Source of the DNA: an uncultured Porphyromonadaceae bacterium
Lineage (GTDB): Bacteria; Bacteroidota; Bacteroidia; Bacteroidales; Muribaculaceae
Reading direction: 5' to 3'
Length of the DNA: 64,000 nucleotides
NCBI GenBank assembly: GCA_900555715.1
Contig: USMC01000007.1
Span: 1-64,000, forward strand
Notes under the pieces: generated by a model
Told to the model about the DNA's origin: nothing
The model's database searches: none
Seen by the model: only the letters and a program-made list of their open reading frames with translations
Shown: positions 9,992 through 19,020 of the stretch, piece by piece
Layout: every line of letters begins with the position of its first letter
Numbering within the stretch: position 1 is the stretch's first letter
Program-made: the position numbers and the translations under genes

Positions 9992-12900
9992 TCAGATGCC
10001 GAACTGAAGTCCGAATGTGAATGAACGTGCCTGCGGATAGTTGCCGTGGTCGACACCCATGCTCAGGTTGTTGCCCTCGGAACCCTCTACCTTGCCGACT
10101 TCTGGGTCGAAGCCATTGTATTTTGTCCATGTAATCAGGTTGTAGCCTGTTGCCGACAGTGTGAGCGAGGAAAGACCGATGCGGCGGATGAGTGCCGGCT
10201 TAAACGAGTAGCTCAGGCGCAGTTCCTTGAGGCGGCAGTAGCTGCCGTCCTTCACAAAGAAATCGGAAGCGCGGAAGTTGCGGTTGCGGTCGTTGTTGCG
10301 GGCCTCGGGCACGGAAGCGCCGGTGTTGAGGGGGAACCATGCGCGGTTTTCGATCTGCTGACCGCTCCAGTGCTGGCTGCGGTAGTCGGAATATACGTTT
10401 CCGTTAGATGCGTTGTACAGGTAGTAGTCGGTAACATTGAATATTTCGTTGCCGGTCTGACCCTGGAAGAAAGCGCTGAGCTCGAAACCTTTGTATCGGA
10501 GGTTGACGGGTACGCCGAACACGAAGTCGGGCAGCGGGGAACCAAGATATGTGCGGTCCTCGGCTGTGATACGCCCGTCTCCGTTGAGATCCTTAAAGCG
10601 GAAATCACCGGGTTTGGCACTCTGGTCGGTGTCGAGTTTGCCGGCCTCGTACTGCGCGCTGGCTTTCACTTCGTCGGCAGTCTGGAAGATACCGTCGGTG
10701 ACATATCCGAAGAATGAACCGATAGGACGTCCGACGGCAGTCTTGGTAACATAGTCTACGATGGCTGTTTCGTTGAGATATGCGCCGTAGATGGGTTCGT
10801 TGCCGGTGCCGAGCGATGTGACCTTGTTCTTTATCCACGAAAGATTGAAACCGATGTCAAACGAGAAATCGCCGAAGTCCTTACGGAAAGAGAACTGCGT
10901 TTCTATACCGTAGTTCTTTACCGCACCGGCGTTTGTCATGGGGTTGGAAGTAAGACCGGCGGAATCGACGGTAGGAACGGCAATGAGCATGTCGGTGGTG
11001 CGCTTATCGAAGTATTCGATGCCGAAAGTGATGCTGTTGTTCAGGAACGCCATGTCGAGACCGACATTGTAGGTTTCGGTTTTTTCCCACTTGATATCGT
11101 CGTTACCAAGGACAAGTGCGGTGTAGCCCGGCTGAAGAACGTGGTTGCCCTGACCGTAAGGATAGTTGTAGCCCGAGGTGAGATAGGTGATGCGGGCGAG
11201 TTCGTCGATACGGTTATTACCTAACTTACCCCAGCCCAGACGGAGCTTGCCCATTGTGAGCCATGTGGCGTTGCGGAGGAACGATTCCGAGTTGAAGCGC
11301 CAGCCAAGAGATACCGAGGGGAAGTAGCCCCAGCGGTTGTTTTTGTTGAATTTTGATGAACCGTCGATACGGATGTTCGCCTGGAGAAGGTAGCGGTCGA
11401 GAACGCTGTAGTTCACGCGTCCCAGGAAGCCAGCTGCTGTCCACTTGCTGTCGAGACCGTAGGTCTTGTCGCCAGTATAGCCGCTGGATATGAACCACTG
11501 GTCGGATGCGTTTGTAGGTGTGCCGCGTTTCGTAGATTCCTGGAAGGACGATTTGTAGCCTTCGGCAGTCTGACCGACAAGAGCGGTAATTTTCTGTATG
11601 TCCTTGTCGTCGTTCCAGTTAAAGGTGAGAAGGTTGTTTATTTCCCACTTATCCACAGTATTCTTGTACTGGTAGATGGTGGTGAGGTCGGTCATGATGA
11701 AATCTTCCTCAGGCTTGTCTACCTCTGTAAACTGTCTGGTAGTCTGCGGAGTGAGGAAATAGGATGCCTTGAACTGATAGTTGAAGAACTTGAGGAAGTT
11801 GGCGGAGAGGGTAAGGTTTGCGTCGAAGCGATCGCGTTTTATATCGCGGTGATAGCGGTCGATGCGCGCGATGGGATGGTTGGAGTCCCAGTATTTCTTA
11901 TCGTTGAGCACTCGTGTCATCGGGCTTGTGAAGAGTGCGTCTTTCAGAACGGAGCCGGAACCGCCGGGGACGAGGTCGCGGTCTTCGTTGGAATAGGACA
12001 TGTTTGCGATAAGGTCGAGCCAGCGCGATAGCTTCTGGGTTACATTGATGCGGGCGTTGAAGCGGGCGTAGTCGGAACCTTTCACTATACCTTTTTCATT
12101 GTAGTAGCTTGTGCTTACGAGGAATTTTGTAGCCTCGTTGCCGCCGCTTACCGAGGCTGAGTACTGCTGCTTTACGCCAGTGCGGCTGATGGCATCCCAC
12201 CAGTTTTCGCAGCCGCGGTCGCGCAGGGTTCTGAGGGTGTTGTATTTGGCTTCGTCGTAGGCGAAACTTCCGTCAGGCTGTTTGGTCATGTACAGCTGTC
12301 CGTCGGCAGAATAGAGGCTGGTGCCGTTTATGTAGTCCAAAAGCAGCGCATAATCCTCGATACCCATCACATCAATGGTTTTCCAGGGGTTAGAGAAACC
12401 GGCGTAGGTGTCGAAGTTGATTTTCACCTTGCCCTGCTCGCCGTTTTTGGTGGTTATTGCAACAACGCCGTTGGCAGCACGTGCACCGTAGATAGCCGAC
12501 GATGCGGCATCCTTGAATATCTCTATGTTGGCAATGTCGTTGGGATTGATATGGGTGATGTCGTCGACAATGAAACCGTCGACAACATACAGCGGGTCGG
12601 CATCGTTGACTGTGCCGGTACCGCGTATCTTGATAGTGGATGCGCCGCCGGGGGCACCGCTGTTCTGGATAATGTTTACACCGGCAGCCTTGCCCTGAAG
12701 CGCCTGGACGGCAGAACCGACAGGCACATTGTTCACATCCTTGCCCGATACCGAAGATATTGAGCCGGTGATATCACTTTTGCGCTGCACGCCATAACCG
12801 ATGACGACGAGCTCGTTAAGAAGATCGGTCTGCTGGCGCAACAGCACGTCGATTCTGTTGTTGCCGTTAACTTTTATTGTTTGTCCGGCATATCCCACGC

Positions 12901-13132
12901 TGTTGAACTCCAGCGATGCGCCTTCCGGCACTTTGATTGTATAGTTGCCGTCAATATCGGTGACGACGCCGTTTTTCGACCCTTTCTGTACGACGGACGC
13001 ACCTATTACGGGCTCGTTTTCGTCGGGGTCTGTCACAGTACCTGTAACAGTGATGTCCCTGGCAGAAAGGGTGAGACAGATGGTCGCCGACAGCAGAGCA
13101 GAGAGCAACCGGTAATATTTCGTTAAAAACAT
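9992..13132 (-). CDS. SusC-family TonB-dependent outer-membrane transporter
   Basis: TonB-dependent receptor of about 1046 residues that imports oligosaccharides together with SusD. The start at 13132 gives a good signal peptide ending at about LSA. The N-terminal carboxypeptidase-D-like domain (VTGTVTDPDENEPVIGASV) is followed by a TonB box region, the plug domain (GSISSVSGKDVNNVPVGSAV) and a 22-strand barrel ending in FTFGLQFGI with a terminal aromatic/hydrophobic pattern. It is second in its operon, 85 bases after the ELWxxDGT gene and 23 before susD. The substrate is not readable from sequence. Confidence 0.95.
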   Translation of the reverse strand: MFLTKYYRLLSALLSATICLTLSARDITVTGTVTDPDENEPVIGASVVQKGSKNGVVTDIDGNYTIKVPEGASLEFNSVGYAGQTIKVNGNNRIDVLLRQQTDLLNELVVIGYGVQRKSDITGSISSVSGKDVNNVPVGSAVQALQGKAAGVNIIQNSGAPGGASTIKIRGTGTVNDADPLYVVDGFIVDDITHINPNDIANIEIFKDAASSAIYGARAANGVVAITTKNGEQGKVKINFDTYAGFSNPWKTIDVMGIEDYALLLDYINGTSLYSADGQLYMTKQPDGSFAYDEAKYNTLRTLRDRGCENWWDAISRTGVKQQYSASVSGGNEATKFLVSTSYYNEKGIVKGSDYARFNARINVTQKLSRWLDLIANMSYSNEDRDLVPGGSGSVLKDALFTSPMTRVLNDKKYWDSNHPIARIDRYHRDIKRDRFDANLTLSANFLKFFNYQFKASYFLTPQTTRQFTEVDKPEEDFIMTDLTTIYQYKNTVDKWEINNLLTFNWNDDKDIQKITALVGQTAEGYKSSFQESTKRGTPTNASDQWFISSGYTGDKTYGLDSKWTAAGFLGRVNYSVLDRYLLQANIRIDGSSKFNKNNRWGYFPSVSLGWRFNSESFLRNATWLTMGKLRLGWGKLGNNRIDELARITYLTSGYNYPYGQGNHVLQPGYTALVLGNDDIKWEKTETYNVGLDMAFLNNSITFGIEYFDKRTTDMLIAVPTVDSAGLTSNPMTNAGAVKNYGIETQFSFRKDFGDFSFDIGFNLSWIKNKVTSLGTGNEPIYGAYLNETAIVDYVTKTAVGRPIGSFFGYVTDGIFQTADEVKASAQYEAGKLDTDQSAKPGDFRFKDLNGDGRITAEDRTYLGSPLPDFVFGVPVNLRYKGFELSAFFQGQTGNEIFNVTDYYLYNASNGNVYSDYRSQHWSGQQIENRAWFPLNTGASVPEARNNDRNRNFRASDFFVKDGSYCRLKELRLSYSFKPALIRRIGLSSLTLSATGYNLITWTKYNGFDPEVGKVEGSEGNNLSMGVDHGNYPQARSFTFGLQFGI

Positions 13133-13217
13133 ACTCTTCAGGGCAGATAATGATTGGAAAATGGGCAACCGGGGTGGTTCTTTGCCGCTCCGGTCGCCTG
13201 ATTTTTCTTAGAAATTG

Positions 13218-14969
13218 TTATTTGATGATTACTTTGGTAGCCTTGGAGCCTTCGCGACGGATGTAAAGACCGGGAGTTGTGGCATTTACACGCATGCCCT
13301 GAAGGTTGTAGTATACCGCGGGAACGTCTTCGCCGTTATCGGCAACGATATCGTCGATGCCGCCCATTTCGGAACGGGTCAGGAAATTGATTTCCATGTT
13401 GTCTGGGTTCTTGGCGGGATCGTAGTCGGGCTGACGGTAGTGGTAGCAGTAGAGCTGGTTGTTGGCGGTGGAGAAGAAGATGAGGTCGCCGTTGAGGTTG
13501 CGCAGAGTACGGATACCGTTGTTGTTGGCGTCAATGTTGTCTACAGCGAATACGGGAGCTTCGTCCCATTTGTCAAGACGGATGAGCGAGCCGGCGGGAG
13601 TTGTGCCGATGGGTGTTTCGCACCACCAGTAGAGCGAACCGCCGCAAACGGTGAGTTCCTTAGCCCAGTCGCAGCCGGTGCCGGGATTGAAGTCATACTG
13701 GCAGAATACTTTTTCGCCGTCGAAAACATGGATCTCGCCGCCGTTCTGTACGGGGTCTTCCACACCGGCACGCGTGCCGGAATTTGCGCAGAACATATAT
13801 TTACCGTCGAATTCAACACCGTCGTCGGGGAAAGAGTGTGAATCACTCGAGGGAGCATAAGTGTCGATGTCGTAGATGGAGTAGTCGCCTTTCTCGCAGT
13901 TTGTGCGACCCAGTTCGTTGCCTGCTTCGGGAGTGCGGCTGCGGAACATGATGTTGCCCTTATATGGAGCGCCTACTTTGGTTACGCCGCCGCCTTCGCC
14001 GATACCGTTATCGGGATTGACTGTGGGAACGGTGTTGAAGATTTCGTATGTGCCTTCTTCAGTGCCGTCGGTAGCCCAGGGTTCGTTGCCCGAATCCATC
14101 GACCATGCCTTGAAGAACAGTTTCTCGTTATAGAAGTTCTGGAGATGGGCGATAGCGGCGCCGTTGGTTGAACCTGCCACTGCAAGCGCGTTCTTGTTTT
14201 CCTCCAGGTTGATATCCTTTACCATGTGTGTGCCTTCGGCGGTACCGTCGGTAACCCAGAGTTCGTCGCCGTGAGTAATGCCTGTCTTGTCGGCGTCGTC
14301 ACCGATAAAGAACACCTTGCGGCCTACACGGACCACGCATCCCCAGCGGTTGTCGCCGGCTTCGCGTCCAAGCCAAAGACCATCGACCTCAGCTACGAGC
14401 GATGTACCGTCTTCGGTGCCGTCAGAGATGTAGAGCCATTTCTCGCCCGCTTCGTTCATTGCCTCAGAGTCGAGATTCTTTGCAAAGAACACAAAACGGG
14501 ATTCGTCCAGCTGGCAGAAGCCTACGGGATCGGAGCCTTCAACCTCATGGATATCGGCAAGCATATATGTACCCTCTTCGGTACCGTCGGAAATCCAGGC
14601 TTCCTGACCGAAATCCTCCCCGCTGGTGGCAGAGAACACAACTTTGTCGTTGAAGCGTGTGAGCCACTGGATGTTGGAAGTGGCTACACCAGGATTGATA
14701 TCCTTAACCATGCGCGTGCCCTCGGGAGTACCGTCGGTAACCCAGAGTTCTTCGCCATGGTCGGCATCTTCGGCTGTGAAGTAAGCCTTGTAACCTTTTT
14801 CTGCCGAGCCGGCAATGGCGATATTCTTTATGCCATATACACGCTGTTCTTGTGATACATTAGCTTTTACACCCGACGGAAGCAGAGGGGTAAGACCGTC
14901 GGCTGGTGTCGCTGCCATGCAGCTGATCGATGCTATCGCAGCAGAAAGAAGTAAAATACTTTTTTTCAT
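13218..14969 (-). CDS. Secreted ELWxxDGT-repeat protein with C-terminal sorting tail
   Basis: Predicted secreted propeller-like protein of 584 residues, first gene of the SusCD operon. The start at 14969 gives signal peptide MKKSILLLSAAIASISCMAA. At least five repeats of the ELWVTDGTxEGTxxVKDI type occur over about residues 70-330 and become degenerate further on. The last 45 residues carry YYNLQGMRVN and PGLYIRREG, then a basic and hydrophobic end. That matches tails of type IX-like sorted proteins in Bacteroidales. The function is unknown. Operon position suggests a surface glycan-binding or scaffolding role. The repeats also give direct DNA repeats (for example near 14240 and 14730). Confidence 0.75.
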   Translation of the reverse strand: MKKSILLLSAAIASISCMAATPADGLTPLLPSGVKANVSQEQRVYGIKNIAIAGSAEKGYKAYFTAEDADHGEELWVTDGTPEGTRMVKDINPGVATSNIQWLTRFNDKVVFSATSGEDFGQEAWISDGTEEGTYMLADIHEVEGSDPVGFCQLDESRFVFFAKNLDSEAMNEAGEKWLYISDGTEDGTSLVAEVDGLWLGREAGDNRWGCVVRVGRKVFFIGDDADKTGITHGDELWVTDGTAEGTHMVKDINLEENKNALAVAGSTNGAAIAHLQNFYNEKLFFKAWSMDSGNEPWATDGTEEGTYEIFNTVPTVNPDNGIGEGGGVTKVGAPYKGNIMFRSRTPEAGNELGRTNCEKGDYSIYDIDTYAPSSDSHSFPDDGVEFDGKYMFCANSGTRAGVEDPVQNGGEIHVFDGEKVFCQYDFNPGTGCDWAKELTVCGGSLYWWCETPIGTTPAGSLIRLDKWDEAPVFAVDNIDANNNGIRTLRNLNGDLIFFSTANNQLYCYHYRQPDYDPAKNPDNMEINFLTRSEMGGIDDIVADNGEDVPAVYYNLQGMRVNATTPGLYIRREGSKATKVIIK

Positions 14970-15028
14970 GATAAAAATGGTTATTGTAATGTTGATGTTA
15001 GTTTTTTGAGGCTTTAAGGTTTTCGCTG

Positions 15029-15036
15029 CAAAATTA
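15029..15036 (-). promoter_or_regulatory. -7 element of the ELWxxDGT-SusCD-HTCS operon
   Basis: Minus-strand TAATTTTG fits TAnnTTTG, 59 bases upstream of the first start codon at 14969. No clear TTTG -33 element is present, which would suit an activator-dependent promoter. Confidence 0.5.
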
Positions 15037-15159
15037 TTCCGCCGATATTTTTTTGACGAGTACTTTTGTGTTTTTATATAGCAAATTCGCCCACTGCCGT
15101 TATTTTTTATCCCCTTCACATACCTCTCTGAACATTTTTATCTGTTTCCAGAACATTAT

Positions 15160-15193
15160 TACTTTTGCGCCTGATACGCATTTAATATTTTTG
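15160..15193 (+). promoter_or_regulatory. Promoter(s) of the GH43/barrel-protein operon
   Basis: Two plus-strand -7 candidates fit TAnnTTTG: TACTTTTG (15160-15167) and TATTTTTG (15186-15193). The TTTG of the first lies 18 bases before the second, so it could act as its -33 element. The divergent region 14970-15222 therefore holds promoters for both directions. Confidence 0.5.
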
Positions 15194-15222
15194 CGCTAAA
15201 ATCTAAAAGTATAAAAACACCC

Positions 15223-16212
15223 ATGAAAGTAACTGCAAATAATCTTGCCATTATGTGCGCTTCCATGCTGGCGGCAGCGGCTTGTTCGCCGTCGGCAAAG
15301 AAAGAAGCGCTTCCCGAAACCACCAGCGAAATTTTCTTCGCCGACCCAACTGTTTTTGTTCAGAACGGCAAATATTATCTGACCGGAACACGCAATATCG
15401 ACCCGCTCGGTTTTATCCTTCTTGAAAGCGATAACCTTAAGGAATGGAAATACGCCACACCCGACTCAATGCTCCTTGCCGGCGGGAAAGGTGTCTTCGG
15501 CGACAAGGGGTTCTGGGCTCCCCAGATTTTTATAGACAGCGACAAATACACCGTCGCCTATACGGCAAACGAACAGGTATGCATCGCCAAAGGCGACAGC
15601 CTCACCGCCCTGTTCACGCAGTCGGTTATTGAGCCGATGGATGCTTCGGAGAAAAATATAGACCCCTTTATATTTAAGGATAAAGACGGCAAATATTATA
15701 TGTACCACGTACGCTTCGATCACGGCAACTTCCTTTGGGTTGCGGAGTACGACCCCATAAAAGGCAAGATAGACCCGGCGACACTCACACGGTGTTTTGT
15801 CAACGACCAGCCATGGGAAGCGACAGACGCTTATCCCGGCGACCCTATTATGGAAGGTCCGACGGTTATAGAGCTGGACGGCACATATTATCTGTTCTAC
15901 TCAGCCAACCACTTCATGAGCGACGACTATGCAGTGGGCTACGCCACGGCCGCATCGCCTCTCGGTCCCTGGACGAAAAACGCAGCCAGCCCAATCATAC
16001 ACAGGAATATAGTGGGTGAAAAAGGCTCGGGGCACGGAGATATCTTCACCGACAAAGACGGAAATCTGCGCTATGTATATCATGTGCACCACAACGATTC
16101 TGTGGTCTCTCCGCGACGTACACGTATAATCACGCTGAATGTTGACAAAAGCAAGGGTCAGCCCTACACCATTACCGCCAATCCCTCGACTATCATAAAA
16201 CCAACCAGATAA
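15223..16212 (+). CDS. GH43-family glycosidase lipoprotein
   Basis: Five-bladed beta-propeller glycosidase of 329 residues, likely acting on arabinose- or xylose-containing glycans. The signal peptide ends in AAAAC with Cys21, so it is a predicted lipoprotein. The catalytic base is D41 in the ADPTVF motif. GFWAPQIF and NIDPFIF blade motifs follow, and the catalytic acid is probably the Glu of PIMEGPTV. It is a close homologue of the N-terminal half of the protein at 54425-57301 (shared TGTR, GF-LLES, GFWAP, EKGSGHG motifs). It precedes the next gene by 5 bases and is divergent from the SusCD operon, so it probably belongs to the same locus. Confidence 0.85.
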   Translation: MKVTANNLAIMCASMLAAAACSPSAKKEALPETTSEIFFADPTVFVQNGKYYLTGTRNIDPLGFILLESDNLKEWKYATPDSMLLAGGKGVFGDKGFWAPQIFIDSDKYTVAYTANEQVCIAKGDSLTALFTQSVIEPMDASEKNIDPFIFKDKDGKYYMYHVRFDHGNFLWVAEYDPIKGKIDPATLTRCFVNDQPWEATDAYPGDPIMEGPTVIELDGTYYLFYSANHFMSDDYAVGYATAASPLGPWTKNAASPIIHRNIVGEKGSGHGDIFTDKDGNLRYVYHVHHNDSVVSPRRTRIITLNVDKSKGQPYTITANPSTIIKPTR

Positions 16213-16217
16213 TACCG

Positions 16218-18215
16218 ATGAAATATCTTGCTATCACAGCGGCGCTTGTGTTCGGCTCTGTTTCTGCCTCCGCTGCCACACAACTTGCGCTGAAAACTCC
16301 CGGAGGAGCCACGAAAGAATATAATCTTGAATCCTCCGGCGCAACGGGTGTGCTCCGTGCCGCCGACGGCAGCAAACTGCCACTGACGGTGAACCGCACG
16401 GAAACCACCGAAGGCGACGTCACCACGGTTACCCTAACACTCAAGGCTGACGACACCTGCTGGTACAACATATCCGAATCTATTCCCGCAGCCGACGCCG
16501 CGCATGCCTCCTGCGAGTTCTATATGCCCGGCTTCTGGTATCACCACAACATGCGCTCGCCCGAAAAGGCACCGTCGTTCCGCACATCCGACAGCTGGAG
16601 CGTGCGCGAAGACCGCCTCAGCTCGCCGCTGACAGGCGTATTCGACCCCGCTACGGGTACTGCCACTTCGGTCATGCGCATCAACAAGGAAAAAGGGACA
16701 GACTGCATCCTGCAGAATCTTTCGGGCGATGTCATCCTTCCCGGCAAAACAAGCATCGGCTCCACGGGCTTCTGCAATGTGGGCGGAAAACCGTATCTGA
16801 CGGTTGCCTTCCCTTATATAGAATCGCCCCGGCGCTATATCCGCAAACTCACCCTTATCGACCCCGTGCGCACCTTCCAGCGCATCGACAAAGGCGCGAC
16901 ACAGAAACTTACATGGCAGATACGCCGCTCACACGCCGCCGACTACAGCGATTTCGTTGCCTCAACATGGCAGTATGCCTACGATGTTCTTGCGCCGCAG
17001 ACCGTCGACGGTGTCCTGTCGCCCGACGAGGCAAAAAAATACCTCGCCGAATATTTCAAGAACAGCTACGTATCCCGGTATCCGCTCAAGTACTACAGCT
17101 GCGCCGGCATGAGAACCGACGACTGCGCCAATACTGACGAATATCAGGTCGGTTTCGTGGGTCGTGTGCTGCTGAATGCTTTCAACGCATTCGAATACGG
17201 CGAGCAGACAGGTCGCAAGGACCTGACAGACGATGCCGCCGCCATATTCGAAAGCACACTTGCAAACGGTTTCTCGCCCGACGGATTCTTTATTGAATCG
17301 GTACGTCTTGGCTCCGGAAAACCTGAAAAATGGCACAGCATACGCCGCCAGAGCGAAGGCGTGTTCGCCATGCTGTTCTGGCTCGACAAAGAGCGTCGCA
17401 ACGGTCGTAAACATCCCGAATGGGACTCCAAAATCCGTAACGTGCTCGACAATTTCCTGAAACTTCAGAGCACCGACGGCTCTTTCCCCCGCAAATTCAA
17501 GGGCGACCTCTCTGTTGTCGATGCTTCCTGCGGCAGCACGCCATGCGCCACCGTACCTCTGGCTATGGGCTACAAATACTTCAAGGACAAGCGATACCTG
17601 AATGCCGCAAAAGCCACCGCCGACTACCTCGAAAAAGAAATCATCGACAAGGCAGACTACTTCTCCTCTACCCTCGATGCAAACTGCGAGGACAAAGAAG
17701 CCGCACTTTATGCCACAACCGCGCTGTACTACCTGACGAACGTCACCAAAGGCGCCGAACGCAAGCGCTACATGGACCTCTGCCGTCAGGCGGCATATTT
17801 CAGTCTGTCGTGGTACTATATGTGGGACGTGCCTTTTGCCGACAGCCAGATGCTTGGCGACGTAGGCTTCAAATCTCGCGGCTGGGGTAACGTCTCGGTC
17901 GAGAACAACCACATCGACGTCTATATCTTCGAATTCGCCACGATACTCGAAAAGCTTGCCGCAGAGTACGGCATCAGCAGTTTCTCCGACTTTGCCGGCG
18001 TCATCAAGACATCCATGCTCCAGCTTATGCCCACACAGGACAGCATGTTCGACATCGCCAAGACGGGCTACTACCCCGAAGTTGTCCAGCACACCACATG
18101 GGACTACGGCCACAACGGCAAAGGCTTCTACAACGACATCTTCGCCCCCGGCTGGACAGTAGCCTCCCTCTGGCAGATGCTCTCCCCCACCCGCGTATCA
18201 AACTTCTTCGACTGA
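16218..18215 (+). CDS. Secreted unclassified (alpha/alpha)-barrel glycosidase-like protein
   Basis: Exported protein of 665 residues (signal peptide 1-20) that I cannot place in a named family. The first 250 residues are beta-rich, like the N-terminal sandwich of many six-hairpin glycosidases (EFYMPGFWYHHNMRSP, WSVREDRLSSP). From about 250 the protein is helical with repeated aromatic hairpins (FFIESVRLGSGKPEKWHSIRR, DGSFPRKF, CEDKEAALYATTALYYL, WYYMWDVPFADSQMLGDVGF), as in (alpha/alpha)6 or 7 barrels. It sits 5 bases after a GH43 gene. A glycoside hydrolase or lyase role is inferred from fold pattern and context only; no catalytic residues can be named with confidence. Confidence 0.6.
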   Translation: MKYLAITAALVFGSVSASAATQLALKTPGGATKEYNLESSGATGVLRAADGSKLPLTVNRTETTEGDVTTVTLTLKADDTCWYNISESIPAADAAHASCEFYMPGFWYHHNMRSPEKAPSFRTSDSWSVREDRLSSPLTGVFDPATGTATSVMRINKEKGTDCILQNLSGDVILPGKTSIGSTGFCNVGGKPYLTVAFPYIESPRRYIRKLTLIDPVRTFQRIDKGATQKLTWQIRRSHAADYSDFVASTWQYAYDVLAPQTVDGVLSPDEAKKYLAEYFKNSYVSRYPLKYYSCAGMRTDDCANTDEYQVGFVGRVLLNAFNAFEYGEQTGRKDLTDDAAAIFESTLANGFSPDGFFIESVRLGSGKPEKWHSIRRQSEGVFAMLFWLDKERRNGRKHPEWDSKIRNVLDNFLKLQSTDGSFPRKFKGDLSVVDASCGSTPCATVPLAMGYKYFKDKRYLNAAKATADYLEKEIIDKADYFSSTLDANCEDKEAALYATTALYYLTNVTKGAERKRYMDLCRQAAYFSLSWYYMWDVPFADSQMLGDVGFKSRGWGNVSVENNHIDVYIFEFATILEKLAAEYGISSFSDFAGVIKTSMLQLMPTQDSMFDIAKTGYYPEVVQHTTWDYGHNGKGFYNDIFAPGWTVASLWQMLSPTRVSNFFD

Positions 18216-18225
18216 TACAGAGTCT

Positions 18226-18265
18226 TAATAGAGGTCGTACAACTGTGTTTGTACGACCTCTATTA
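18226..18265. terminator. Perfect hairpin between convergent genes
   Basis: A 17-base-pair perfect inverted repeat (18226-18242 with 18249-18265, six-base loop) sits between the barrel-protein stop and the end of the small DUF3791-like gene. There is no clear T-run on either side. It probably terminates or stabilises both convergent transcripts. Confidence 0.6.
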
Positions 18266-18304
18266 TGTATGGTAATTTATATATTTAGCCGAAATGGAAT
18301 GCTT

Positions 18305-18550
18305 TTAAATTTCGGCAAAGGTGCGGATGGTGCCTCGGCGAAATTCGTCCATAAATGTTTCATAGACGTATGCCGGACTTTCTATGTATAGGGCTGTCTT
18401 GCGGTCGCAAAGTTTCTCAAAAGTCTCGGTGTTGTGAAACCGTACCAACGCTTCTTCAAGACCTATGCCTTGGTCTTTCATTATCCATTCGACCACTTTT
18501 GCGGTAATGTATTCAACCAGAAATTCAAAGTTATTATCAGACTGTTTCAT
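18305..18550 (-). CDS. DUF3791-like small protein, third gene of a putative toxin-antitoxin cassette
   Basis: Acidic helical protein of 81 residues. It has no signal peptide and no recognisable catalytic motif. The pattern (ITAKVVEWIMKDQGIGLEEALVRF, then YETFMDEFRRG) resembles DUF3791-type small proteins that accompany DUF3990 genes. Its ATG overlaps the stop of the ADP-ribosyltransferase-like gene in an ATGA, so the two are translationally coupled. An antitoxin or accessory subunit role is inferred from this coupling. Confidence 0.6.
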   Translation of the reverse strand: MKQSDNNFEFLVEYITAKVVEWIMKDQGIGLEEALVRFHNTETFEKLCDRKTALYIESPAYVYETFMDEFRRGTIRTFAEI

Positions 18551-19020
18551 AGCTTTACGAGGAATTCAAGAGCGCGTTCAGTCGCAAAGAAATATTGGGA
18601 ATTGAGATCTTTGTAGACAAGACCTGCCACAACGGTCTCAAGGTCGATGATCTTCATATCGTAAAGTCCGAAGAGACGTGCCATATCATCATCAGCCACC
18701 GGACCGATTACAATGTCATAGTCATGATGATACTCTTCGCCTGTTCTGTCTCGGTTAGCCATAACAAAAAGTGCCCATTCTCTATCGGCGACCTCGAAGA
18801 TTTTCACATTTAGCCCGGCTGCGATAGCCTTATCCAGATCAAATTCATATTCGGTTACAGTCGGTGTTCCTCCGTAGCGATTGGTAATGGTTCTTGACCA
18901 TTCTTTAGCTTGCTGTGGAAGATGGGTTGTATAGAAACCTTGCCCAAAGTCCTTGTATTTACGACCTCTCGTCAGATCAATTCTTTCAATAAGTTGATTC
19001 GAGCCGTGGTATAGCCTCAT
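18547..19020 (-). CDS. DUF3990-type ADP-ribosyltransferase-like protein, putative toxin
   Basis: Cytoplasmic protein of 157 residues. The N-terminal LYHGS motif (H5), the GQGFYTT motif (Y30) and the C-terminal SQYFFATERAL motif (Q142) fit the H-Y-[EQ] pattern of the diphtheria-toxin-like ADP-ribosyltransferase fold as seen in DUF3990 proteins. The family is known mainly from prediction, and the target is not known. It is enclosed by an XRE regulator upstream and a small DUF3791-like gene downstream, with four-base ATGA overlaps at both ends. Base composition is visibly more AT-rich than the flanking glycosidase genes, suggesting transfer. A toxin role is inferred. Confidence 0.65.
   Translation of the reverse strand: MRLYHGSNQLIERIDLTRGRKYKDFGQGFYTTHLPQQAKEWSRTITNRYGGTPTVTEYEFDLDKAIAAGLNVKIFEVADREWALFVMANRDRTGEEYHHDYDIVIGPVADDDMARLFGLYDMKIIDLETVVAGLVYKDLNSQYFFATERALEFLVKL

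Noticed and set aside
9969..10130. Extended start for SusD
   Set aside because: It would run through the end of susC and place the lipobox signal peptide inside the protein; the start at 9968 gives a proper lipoprotein.
13218..14969. Direct DNA repeats as a possible CRISPR or repeat array
   Set aside because: They encode the ELWxxDGT protein repeats, with irregular spacing and no spacers.
16962..18113. Minus-strand frame of 383 codons opposite the barrel protein
   Set aside because: Same antisense artefact; no recognisable domain and no start signal.
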